A DNA stretch of 9,001 nt. It comes from JAFGKM01 sp964403465 (GTDB lineage: Bacteria > Ratteibacteria > UBA8468 > B48-G9 > JAFGKM01). The notes under the pieces were generated by a model. The model ran no database searches. It was not told the DNA's origin and saw only the letters and a list, made by a program, of their open reading frames with translations. The stretch covers positions 1-9,001 of the forward strand of contig CAYOFY010000063.1 of NCBI GenBank assembly GCA_964403465.1, read 5' to 3'. This document shows positions 1-5,431 of this stretch, in pieces. How positions within the stretch are numbered: position 1 is the first letter of the stretch; each line of letters begins with the position of its first letter. Both the position numbers and the translations under genes were made by a program.

Positions 1-429
1 GCAATAATTTTCGGTATTGCCAACGCATTTGTACCCATTATCATGGCTTCTTTTTTCGCCGACCTTTCCGGACTTAACTGGGTGACTCTGGTACCTGCAA
101 TAATCTTCATAGCGGCAAGTTCCACTTTCCTTGGACTTTTCATCGCAGTTTCGGTAAGCGAGGTTTTTGAAGCCCAGACATTTTCAAACTTCATTCGTTT
201 CCCCATGCTTTTTCTCTGCGGGCTGTTTTTTCCTGTTAAACAACTTCCTGCCTGGCTGAAGCCGCTTTCTTATGCTCTACCGCTCACATACGGAGCTGAT
301 GTGCTTCATTCTTCTATTCATCAGGTAGGAAATATGCCGCTTATTTTTAACTTCCTGATGCTAATAACATTCTGCACTGCACTTTTCGTTATGAGTTTGA
401 GAAACATTCGCCAGAGGTGGATATTGTAG
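1..429 (+). CDS. ABC-2 type transporter permease, C-terminal part (5' end outside window)
   Basis: The frame is open from the first base, so this is the last 142 residues of a longer protein; the ATG at 43 is internal. The visible part is strongly hydrophobic, with about four membrane segments separated by short loops. The stretch FPMLFLCGLFFPVKQLPAWL, followed by a PLTYGAD motif, is the hallmark of ABC-2 family permeases (drug/NodJ/daunorubicin type), where a short re-entrant or periplasmic segment precedes the last helix. The protein ends with a short basic tail (residues NIRQRWIL). Such permeases pair with an ATP-binding subunit in the inner membrane to export drugs, lipids or polysaccharides; the substrate cannot be told from this fragment. 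The partner ATPase is presumably upstream, outside the window. It converges with the regulator gene to its right and shows no U-tract terminator after the stop. Confidence 0.85.
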   Translation, partial: AIIFGIANAFVPIIMASFFADLSGLNWVTLVPAIIFIAASSTFLGLFIAVSVSEVFEAQTFSNFIRFPMLFLCGLFFPVKQLPAWLKPLSYALPLTYGADVLHSSIHQVGNMPLIFNFLMLITFCTALFVMSLRNIRQRWIL

Positions 430-511
430 CAGAATCCAAAATCATCTACTCATTTCTCTAAGAACAATGAATCATGGAAACAGCAGAAATTTGTTGATTT
501 CCAACGAATCC

Positions 512-563
512 TTGTGACCTTGCCCCTGGAAACTGCGCTAGATATAATTAGAGCAGGTCACAA
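512..563. repeat. Inverted repeat in the convergent gap
   Basis: TTGTGACCTTGC (512-523) is the reverse complement of GCAGGTCACAA (553-563) except for one bulged T, separated by a 29-base AT-rich spacer. It lies between the stop of the permease gene (429) and the stop of the regulator gene (580). Neither strand has a T-run after the stem, so it is not a classic intrinsic terminator. It could be a Rho-independent-like mRNA 3' end structure, a protein-binding site or a small repeat remnant. Confidence 0.45.
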
Positions 564-579
564 AAGAAGAGGGGGGAGG

Positions 580-951
580 TTATTTTTTGGGTTTCTCGAC
601 GGCAGAGAGGATTCTCCCATAGGTTTCTTCGCTGATGACGTGCTCAATCCTGCAGGCGTCGTTCCTTGCCGTGTCTGCGGGCACCTTGAGGATATCCCTC
701 AGAAACTTCACTATGACACGGTGTTTTTTGTGTATCTTTTCTGCCGCTTTTTTCCCTTTCCTGGTAAGTTCAACATAACTGTATTTCTCATGGGAAACAT
801 AACCGCTGTCCGCGAGGATGTTGATGGCTGAGACAACGGATGGATTCTTGACCTTGAGCAGTCTTCCGATATCCCTGATTCTCGCGTTGCCATGTTTTTT
901 TTCCAGTATTGTTATTGCCTCAAGGTAATCCTCAAGACTCTGCGTAAGCAT
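580..951 (-). CDS. DtxR/MntR-family metal-dependent transcriptional regulator, short form
   Basis: A 123-residue winged-helix repressor that probably senses Fe(II) and controls the feo operon. The N-terminal winged helix (about residues 1-65, recognition helix around NPSVVSAINILADSGYV) is followed by the family dimerisation/metal domain with the DACRIEHVIS signature. Likely metal ligands are D8, E11, H77, C100, E103 and H104. D8 and H77 match B. subtilis MntR, whereas the Cys at 100 matches DtxR/IdeR (MntR has Glu). It lacks the C-terminal SH3-like domain of full-length DtxR, so it is built like MntR. The frame is open upstream to 1092, inside feoB, but the start at 951 is supported by a strong SD and by family alignment (M-x-SLEDYLE). 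The gene lies 11 bp after feoB and is probably co-transcribed, which would make the operon autoregulated. Family assignment is secure; iron rather than manganese specificity is inferred. Confidence 0.92.
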   Translation of the reverse strand: MLTQSLEDYLEAITILEKKHGNARIRDIGRLLKVKNPSVVSAINILADSGYVSHEKYSYVELTRKGKKAAEKIHKKHRVIVKFLRDILKVPADTARNDACRIEHVISEETYGRILSAVEKPKK

Positions 952-958
952 TTTCGTT

Positions 959-964
959 CCTCCT
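959..964 (-). promoter_or_regulatory. Ribosome binding site deciding the regulator start
   Basis: AGGAGG on the minus strand lies 7 bases before the ATG at 951. It overlaps the TAG stop codon of feoB (963-965), so termination and re-initiation are adjacent. It selects the 123-residue form over the longer open frame running back into feoB. Confidence 0.85.
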
Positions 965-2951
965 AAAAAAACCTGAAAACCTGGTAGAAAAGCACGGCCA
1001 CAGTCCAGCCGATAAAAAGAGACCATGCCGTTGCAAATACCGCCCATCTTGTTCCTGCCTCCTGTCTTATTACGGCAACTGTTGCAAGGCACGGGATGTA
1101 CAGGAGAGTCATGAGCATGAATGCGTATGCAGAGACCGGCGTGAAGAGGCGGGACAGCCCTCCCAGAAGGGGCTCTGTTCCCCCGGATACAGTTGCAAGC
1201 GTGCCGACGACGAGTTCCTTGGCGATGAGCCCGAAGAGAAGCGCCACGCCTGCCTGCCAGAAGCCGAATCCTGCTGGTCTTAACACGGGAGAGAACGTCC
1301 TGCCGATAATGCCGGTAAAGCTATTCTCGGTAGCGTAGCCGGCCGAAAGAGGGAAATAACTCAGGAACCAGACTATCACCACGCCTCCGAATATCATTGT
1401 CCCGGCCTTTCTCAGAAACAGGAAGGAGCGCTCCCATGCGGAGACCAGCATCCCCTTTATGTCAGGTGCGTGGTAGGGAGGGAGTTCCATGATAATGGGG
1501 ACCGTTTCCTCCCTGAAAAACAGTGATTTGAACAATCTTGCCGTCAGCAGTCCGATGATGAGTCCCGTGAAGTACAGGGAGAAAAGTATGGTGCCCTGCT
1601 GTTTCTTGAAGAATATGCCCGTGAAGAGCAGGTAAACCGGCAGGCGCGCAGAACAGCTCATGAAGGGCAGTGCCATTATGGTGATTATCCTGTCTTTCTT
1701 TGTTTCAAGCGTTCTTGTTGCCATGATTGCCGGGACGTTGCATCCGAACCCGAGTATCATGGGTATGGCGCTTTTGCCGTGAAGCCCTATCTTATGCATC
1801 AGCCTGTCCGTGACGAACGCCGCCCTGGCCATGTACCCCGAGTCTTCAAGGGCTGAAAATATGAAAAAGAGCAGGAAGATATTGGGAAGGAAGACAAGCA
1901 CGGAGCCAACTCCCGTTATGATTCCCTCGGTAACCAGGGACACGCTCCATTCCGGGAAATGAAGCAGGTGAAGCGTTCTTGCCGCACCCACGGCGATGAA
2001 AGAGAAGAGTTTGCCGAGAAGCAAGTGGAAAGGCCCTCCCCACTTGAAGACGATGGTGAACGTGAGCCATATAAAGAACAGAAAGATAATTCCGCCGAAA
2101 AAGCTGTGCGTGAAAATCCTGTCCAGTCTGCTTGTGAGTTCTATCTTCTCTTCAATCAGGTCTTTCCTGGAGGAACATTCCTTTGTGACTCCGTGTATGT
2201 ATCCGTATCTCTTGTCCATCAGGCAGTCTTCAATATCCGTGAAATGTGCGTCAACCCCCTCCAGTATCTCCTTGATTCTACCGAAAGCGGCCGTCTTGCT
2301 TACCCTGTTTATGAAATCCGTATCTTTTTCAATGAGGCGTACCGCAAAAAATCTGGGAGGGTAGGGGGACGAAATATCCTTGACTGTGTTTTCAAGGGAG
2401 GCGATTATCCCCTCAAGTTCAGGGCCGTAATTTATCCTGGAGGCCTTCCGCGTTTCCTCACGGACCGTTTCGTAAATTACTTCCTTAAGTTCGTCTATTC
2501 CCTCTCTTTTATTACCGACAGTCCTGACAAACCGCGCGGGCAGGATTTTTTCAAAATTTTCAATGTCTACGGTAATGCCTTTTTCTTCCGCGATATCGTA
2601 CATATTCAGGTCTATAACGACCTTCTGTTCAAGTTCGAGAAGAAGTGTCACGAGATACAGGTTTCTTTCCAGATTGGATGAATCAACGATTGTAATGACG
2701 GCATCGGCTTTTTGTCTGACAAGAATATCCCTTGCAATTCTTTCATCTTCCGAAAAGGATGTGAGAGAATAAGTTCCGGGAAGGTCTATTACCCTGAAAC
2801 GTATATCCTTATACGTGAAAAATCCTTCCTTGACCTCAACGGTCACGCCTGGCCAGTTGCCCGTTCTCTGATGGAGCCCGGTGAGAGCGTTGAATATTGT
2901 GGTCTTTCCCGTGTTTGGATTTCCGGCAAGTATGACGACCTTTTCTTCCAT
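963..2951 (-). CDS. feoB: Ferrous iron transport protein B (GTPase-permease)
   Basis: Imports Fe(II) across the inner membrane, gated by an N-terminal G domain. Visible in the 662 residues: G1 P-loop GNPNTGKTT (10-18), G2 threonine at 37, G3 DLPG (56-59), G4 NMYD (116-119), a helical GDI-like spacer (about 170-270), then the polytopic membrane part from about 280. The membrane core has the two FeoB gate motifs: GFGCNVPAIMATRTLE (401-416) and PFMSCSARLP (429-438). It also has GLIAKE (574-579) and YIPCLATV near the C terminus (Cys621). Compared with the E. coli protein (773 aa) it lacks a long C-terminal extension. The G5 region reads TVGNKREGI where the family usually has a Ser-Ala pair. The start is 3 bp after the feoA stop; there is no close SD (the nearest GGAG is about 20 bases away), so translation is probably coupled to feoA. 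Confidence 0.97.
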   Translation of the reverse strand: MEEKVVILAGNPNTGKTTIFNALTGLHQRTGNWPGVTVEVKEGFFTYKDIRFRVIDLPGTYSLTSFSEDERIARDILVRQKADAVITIVDSSNLERNLYLVTLLLELEQKVVIDLNMYDIAEEKGITVDIENFEKILPARFVRTVGNKREGIDELKEVIYETVREETRKASRINYGPELEGIIASLENTVKDISSPYPPRFFAVRLIEKDTDFINRVSKTAAFGRIKEILEGVDAHFTDIEDCLMDKRYGYIHGVTKECSSRKDLIEEKIELTSRLDRIFTHSFFGGIIFLFFIWLTFTIVFKWGGPFHLLLGKLFSFIAVGAARTLHLLHFPEWSVSLVTEGIITGVGSVLVFLPNIFLLFFIFSALEDSGYMARAAFVTDRLMHKIGLHGKSAIPMILGFGCNVPAIMATRTLETKKDRIITIMALPFMSCSARLPVYLLFTGIFFKKQQGTILFSLYFTGLIIGLLTARLFKSLFFREETVPIIMELPPYHAPDIKGMLVSAWERSFLFLRKAGTMIFGGVVIVWFLSYFPLSAGYATENSFTGIIGRTFSPVLRPAGFGFWQAGVALLFGLIAKELVVGTLATVSGGTEPLLGGLSRLFTPVSAYAFMLMTLLYIPCLATVAVIRQEAGTRWAVFATAWSLFIGWTVAVLFYQVFRFF

Positions 2952-2954
2952 GTC

Positions 2955-3200
2955 TTATGGGCGAGGGGTTCTCCGTTCTACGGACTTCTCAACCATGATA
3001 TCATCGGCCATTCCCTGTCCCACGCCTATTCTCGTACCGTCCTTCTTGAAGATGACAGGCCCGGGTGCAGACTTAATCACCTCTATCTCGTCGCCGGCAA
3101 AAACCCCCAGCAGCGTTAGGCGTTTTCTTGCGCCGGGACAGGCATTGTCAATGCTGACGATCCTGTATTTACCCAGGTCCGCCTTGATAAGCGGCAGCAT
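2955..3200 (-). CDS. feoA: Ferrous iron transport protein A (SH3-like FeoA domain)
   Basis: A small cytoplasmic FeoA protein of 81 residues, a normal size for the family, thought to interact with and support FeoB. The SH3-like pattern is clear: polar start, then a central block with LGVFAGDEIEVIKSAPGPVIF (about residues 31-51), and a final strand GTRIGVGQGMADDIMV in which Gly-rich turns precede the last beta strands. The C-terminal tail (KSVERRTPRP) is basic and probably flexible. The ATG at 3200 has an excellent SD (GGAGG, 4 bases away). It is the first gene of the feoA-feoB-regulator unit, with a promoter and probable operator immediately upstream. The stop codon lies 3 bp before the feoB start. 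Confidence 0.95.
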   Translation of the reverse strand: MLPLIKADLGKYRIVSIDNACPGARKRLTLLGVFAGDEIEVIKSAPGPVIFKKDGTRIGVGQGMADDIMVEKSVERRTPRP

Positions 3201-3218
3201 CTTTCCTCCAGGGAAATG

Positions 3219-3254
3219 AAGTTAGTTAAAACTAATAAAGTTAGATTGAACTTA
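3219..3254. promoter_or_regulatory. Tandem palindromic operator upstream of feoA (probable DtxR/MntR-family site)
   Basis: Two near-identical half-sites, AAGTTAGTTAAAACTAA (3219-3235) and AAGTTAGATTGAACTTA (3238-3254), repeat with a 19-bp offset and agree at 13 of 17 positions. Each is an imperfect palindrome: TTAGT-TAAA-ACTAA (3222-3235) and AAGTT-N6-AACTT (3238-3253). The block starts at the feoA -10 box and covers the expected transcription start, which is the position expected for repression. TTAG/CTAA half-sites resemble known DtxR/IdeR boxes. Assigning it to the regulator encoded at 580-951 is inference. Confidence 0.65.
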
Positions 3255-3282
3255 TTCTACTGTTTTTTTTACGGGATGTCAA
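3254..3282 (-). promoter_or_regulatory. Sigma-70-type promoter of the feoA-feoB-regulator operon
   Basis: On the minus strand, a perfect -35 box TTGACA (3277-3282) is followed by an ideal 17-base spacer and a -10 box TAGAAT (3254-3259; five of six consensus bases). Transcription would start near 3247, giving a leader of about 47 bases that carries the operator repeats and the feoA SD. This is the best promoter match in the window. Confidence 0.8.
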
Positions 3283-3301
3283 CAGGAATTTTGAAGGGAT
3301 G

Positions 3302-3514
3302 CTATTCAGGAAGAATTTGTTCTGCCTCGTTCTTATTTTCGGCGGGAACGAGTATCTTGATCTGCCCCAGTCCGTTCATCGTCATGCCGTACACTTTCCC
3401 TATGGCTTCCTGCTGTACCAATACGGGGATACCTTCGGATTCCAGCAATCCCTTGATTATGGATGCTTCAGCATGAGTCCTTGGATATCTTACCACAACC
3501 CATTTTTCGTCCAT
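3302..3514 (-). CDS. DUF2007 (putative signal-transducing) small protein
   Basis: A 70-residue protein with the DUF2007 pattern: an initial strand (WVVVRY), a helix (EASIIKGLLESEGI) in which a Glu-rich helix is followed by the conserved LxxxGIP turn, a second strand (VLVQQEAIG), a Gly/Met-rich loop, and a final strand-helix pair (IKILVPAENKNEAEQIL). The fold resembles small regulatory ferredoxin-like domains; its molecular function is not established. No signal peptide or membrane segment is visible, so it should be cytoplasmic. Its ATG overlaps the leuB stop by one base (TAATG), so translation is probably coupled and the gene belongs to the leuDB transcript. The feo promoter begins 20 bp after its stop, and no terminator hairpin separates them. 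Why it travels with leucine genes is unknown. Confidence 0.8.
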   Translation of the reverse strand: MDEKWVVVRYPRTHAEASIIKGLLESEGIPVLVQQEAIGKVYGMTMNGLGQIKILVPAENKNEAEQILPE

Positions 3515-4590
3515 TACATTTCCTTGACGAATTTTGCCAGCAGGTCTCCCACGTCACTGGTTCCCATGCCCATCTTCCCGGCTTCCAGACTCTTTATGAA
3601 ACCTTCGCCCGTGGCTTTAATGATGGCTTTTTCTATTGCCTCCGCCGCTTTTGCTTCACCCAGGGTCTCAAGCATCATTCCGCCCGCGGAGATTGTTGCT
3701 ATCGGGCAGGCAACGTTCTTCCCCGTGTATTTGGGTGCGGAGCCGTGTATGGGCTCAAACATGCTGACACCTTCCGGGTTGATATTTCCGCCTGCGGCTA
3801 TGCCCAGACCTCCCTGCGTCATCGCCGCAAGGTCCGTGATTATATCGCCGAACATGTTGTTCGTCACGAGCACATCAAACCACTCCGGATTTTTAACCAT
3901 CCACATGCAGGTCGCGTCCACGAAGGCAAAATCAAGTTTTATATCCGGGAATTCAGGGCTGAGTTCCCTTGCCGTCCTTCTCCATAGATCGCCGGAAAAG
4001 GTGAGAACGTTCGCCTTGTCCACCACGGTCAGTGCTTTCTTCCTGTTTCTTTTGACCGTGTACTTGAAAGCATACCTTATGCATCTTTCAACGCCCTTCC
4101 TCGTGTTTACGTCAAGCTGAGTGGCTATCTCATCCTTTGTTCCCTTTTTTACGCTGCCACCTATCCCGCTGTATGCACCCTCGGTGTTTTCCCTCACGAC
4201 GACATAATCAATATGTTCCGGCCCCTTGTCTTTGAGCGGGTGCCAGACTCCGGGATAAAGTTTGACCGGCCGCAGGTTTATGTACTGGTCAAGTTCAAAT
4301 CTTATGCGCAGGAGGATTCCTTTTTCCAGTATCCCGGGTGCAACGTCAGGATGTCCGACAGCGCCGAGATATATCGCGTCAAGTTTTCTGAATTCCGATA
4401 TCGCGGAATCAGGAAGCGTTTCTCCTGTCTTGAGATACCTGTCTCCGCCGAAATCATAATCCACCCTGTCCATGGAAAACCCGAATCTCTCGGATGCCGC
4501 CTCAAGGACCTTCATCCCCGCCCTGATTATCTCAGTGCCTATCCCGTCTCCGGGCATCACTCCGATTTTATATTTCTTTCCTGCACCCAT
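3514..4590 (-). CDS. leuB: 3-isopropylmalate dehydrogenase (atypical isocitrate/isopropylmalate dehydrogenase family member)
   Basis: In this context it oxidises and decarboxylates 3-isopropylmalate to 2-oxoisocaproate, the third leucine-specific step. The 358 residues cover the full beta-decarboxylating dehydrogenase fold: MPGDGIGTE (12-20), substrate arginines in LLRIRFELDQYINLRP (R95, R97, R107, R133), catalytic Tyr140 and Lys192 (DKANVL), metal aspartates D225, D249 and D253, and the HGSAP coenzyme loop (282-286). It departs from classical LeuB at VRENTEGAYSG, where LeuB usually has VRELTGGIYFG; this is the pattern of isocitrate, homoisocitrate and tartrate dehydrogenases. The loop continues K287-Y288, as in NADP-dependent isocitrate dehydrogenase. 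The start at 4590 has GGAGG 9 bases upstream and overlaps the end of leuD by 34 bp. The leucine role is inferred from neighbours; a related 2-hydroxyacid substrate is the alternative. Confidence 0.85.
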   Translation of the reverse strand: MGAGKKYKIGVMPGDGIGTEIIRAGMKVLEAASERFGFSMDRVDYDFGGDRYLKTGETLPDSAISEFRKLDAIYLGAVGHPDVAPGILEKGILLRIRFELDQYINLRPVKLYPGVWHPLKDKGPEHIDYVVVRENTEGAYSGIGGSVKKGTKDEIATQLDVNTRKGVERCIRYAFKYTVKRNRKKALTVVDKANVLTFSGDLWRRTARELSPEFPDIKLDFAFVDATCMWMVKNPEWFDVLVTNNMFGDIITDLAAMTQGGLGIAAGGNINPEGVSMFEPIHGSAPKYTGKNVACPIATISAGGMMLETLGEAKAAEAIEKAIIKATGEGFIKSLEAGKMGMGTSDVGDLLAKFVKEM

Positions 4591-5054
4591 TTCATCAACC
4601 CTCCGCTTTTGATAATCCCCTGCAAAAATTCGGGATATTTTGCAAACGTGTACGTTTTCCCTCCGGTTACGTTTTTTACAATTCCGTTTTCAATGTCTAT
4701 ATCAATCTCGTCTCCGGTGTTTATTTCGCCTGCCTGGGCCAGTTCAATCACGGGAAGCCCGATATTTATTGAATTCCTCAGGAATATTCTTGCGAAACTT
4801 CTGGCTATGACTGCCGAGATTCCGCAACCCTTGAGGGATATGGGGGCATGTTCCCTGCTTGAACCGCATCCGAAGTTTTCACCTGCGACAATGATGTCGC
4901 CTTTCCGCACCTTGCCCGGGAATTCCGGCATAACCGTTTCCATGCAATGTGCGGCGAGTTCCTCGGAATCGGTTGTGTTGAGGTATCGCGCCGCAATGAT
5001 GTCATCGGTGTTGATATGGTCTCCGAATTTCCATGCCCTGCCTCTTGCCTCCAT
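4557..5054 (-). CDS. leuD: 3-isopropylmalate dehydratase small subunit (archaeal/short type)
   Basis: The swivel-domain subunit that pairs with LeuC to form isopropylmalate isomerase. At 165 residues it has the size of the short LeuD class. Signature blocks: FGDHINTDDIIAARYL (10-25), GENFGCGSSREHAPISLKG (58-76) with the active-site Ser/Arg loop, and FLRNSINIGLPVIE (91-104). The loop YLNTT (24-28) lacks the arginine of homoaconitase-type subunits (YLRT), which favours isopropylmalate over homocitrate-type substrates; this use of the motif is from family knowledge, not tested here. The frame is open upstream to 5135, but the ATG at 5054 follows a strong SD and matches the family N terminus. It overlaps leuB by 34 bp. 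It is separated from its partner leuC by the opposite-strand channel gene and a foldback element. Confidence 0.93.
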   Translation of the reverse strand: MEARGRAWKFGDHINTDDIIAARYLNTTDSEELAAHCMETVMPEFPGKVRKGDIIVAGENFGCGSSREHAPISLKGCGISAVIARSFARIFLRNSINIGLPVIELAQAGEINTGDEIDIDIENGIVKNVTGGKTYTFAKYPEFLQGIIKSGGLMKWVQERNIKSE

Positions 5055-5058
5055 CGTG

Positions 5059-5064
5059 CCTCCC
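5059..5064 (-). promoter_or_regulatory. Ribosome binding site deciding the leuD start
   Basis: GGGAGG on the minus strand, 4 bases before the ATG at 5054. It supports the 165-residue LeuD over a 192-residue form starting at 5135, whose extra 27 residues match nothing in the LeuD family and overlap the candidate promoter. Confidence 0.75.
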
Positions 5065-5106
5065 TGCAAACTGTTTCGTTCCGTCTCTTCGTATATGCAA
5101 CGCAAG

Positions 5107-5135
5107 AAGATACCATAAATCACGACCAAATTCAA
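5107..5135 (-). promoter_or_regulatory. Candidate promoter of leuD-leuB-DUF2007
   Basis: Minus strand TTGAAT (5130-5135), 17-base spacer, TATCTT (5107-5112); each hexamer matches four of six consensus bases. Transcription would begin near 5100, with a leader of about 46 bases. Plausible because leuD is cut off from leuC by an opposite-strand gene, but the hexamers are weak. Confidence 0.4.
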
Positions 5136-5174
5136 CTCTCCGTATTGTAATTTAAAATTCCGCTATAAGCAGAT

Positions 5175-5360
5175 GTGTCTACGAGGGAGGATTTCCAAGC
5201 ACGGTAGCGGAGGCGTGGCAACAAAACAAGCAGAATGGAGAAATGAGTAGCCGTGGCCCCGATGAAGTGGATTGGGGAGCACGGCGAGGCTCGTTTCGGA
5301 GTTGCATAGTTTTGTCCACGCCGAAAGCGTGTGCGGGAAATCGCTCCCGAAACAAGACAC
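5175..5360. repeat. 186-base imperfect foldback element (MITE-like or structured RNA)
   Basis: The left arm reads as the reverse complement of the right arm almost end to end. Paired blocks from outside in: GTGTCT 5175-5180 with AGACAC 5355-5360; GGGAG 5185-5189 with CTCCC 5344-5348; GATTTCC 5190-5196 with GGAAATC 5336-5342; GCAC 5199-5202 with GTGC 5331-5334; GGCGTGG 5212-5218 with CCACGCC 5316-5322; ACAAAAC 5221-5227 with GTTTTGT 5309-5315; AAATGAG 5241-5247 with CTCGTTT 5290-5296 (one G-T); CCGTG 5251-5255 with CACGG 5280-5284; CCCC 5257-5260 with GGGG 5274-5277. About 55 of roughly 87 arm positions pair around a 13-base loop. Complementarity stops sharply at both ends, and the flanks are AT-richer. 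It carries no convincing gene and no obvious target-site duplication. It fills most of the gap between leuD and the channel gene. A decayed miniature transposable element is the leading guess; a structured RNA is the alternative. Confidence 0.75.
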
Positions 5361-5396
5361 GGTTACCAACCATTTTCCTTATGTCGGAATTTATGA

Positions 5397-5425
5397 TTGT
5401 AAGTTACTGTCATCTGGAGTAAAAT
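5397..5425 (+). promoter_or_regulatory. Candidate promoter of the TRIC-like channel gene
   Basis: TTGTAA (5397-5402, four of six), 17-base spacer, TAAAAT (5420-5425, five of six). Transcription would start close to the ATG at 5432, implying a leaderless or nearly leaderless message and leaving the GGAG at 5416-5419 outside it. A second -10-like hexamer, TATGAT (5392-5397), would keep that GGAG in the transcript but has no good -35. The two readings are not resolved. Confidence 0.3.
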
Positions 5426-5431
5426 TACAAG

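Noticed and set aside
512..590. Intrinsic terminator for the regulator or the permease gene
   Set aside because: The stem is not followed by a T-run on either strand and the loop is long.
952..1092. Longer regulator form starting at 1092
   Set aside because: The extra 47 residues overlap the 3' end of feoB, match nothing in the DtxR family, and the ATG at 951 has a strong SD.
1959..2681. 240-codon plus-strand open frame antisense to feoB
   Set aside because: Entirely inside feoB; no recognisable domain and no initiation signals.
3299..4120. 273-codon plus-strand open frame antisense to leuB and the DUF2007 gene
   Set aside because: Shadow of conserved minus-strand genes; repetitive Ser/Pro/Phe-rich translation and no ribosome binding site.
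4213..5118. 301-codon plus-strand open frame antisense to leuB and leuD
   Set aside because: It lies wholly opposite two genes with clear families and catalytic motifs, has no SD, and its translation resembles no domain.
5055..5135. Longer LeuD form starting at 5135
   Set aside because: The extra 27 residues are absent from the family and cross the likely promoter; the ATG at 5054 has GGGAGG in front.
5320..5365. Possible group II intron domain V (GTGTGCGGGAAATCGC followed by ACGGTT)
   Set aside because: The 34-base domain V stem does not form; the bases pair instead with the left arm of the foldback, and no intron protein is nearby.
5163..5373. Two short minus-strand open frames (64 and 68 codons) in the leuD-channel gap
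   Set aside because: They coincide with the foldback element; their continuity follows from the GC-rich inverted repeat rather than from coding, and neither resembles a known protein.
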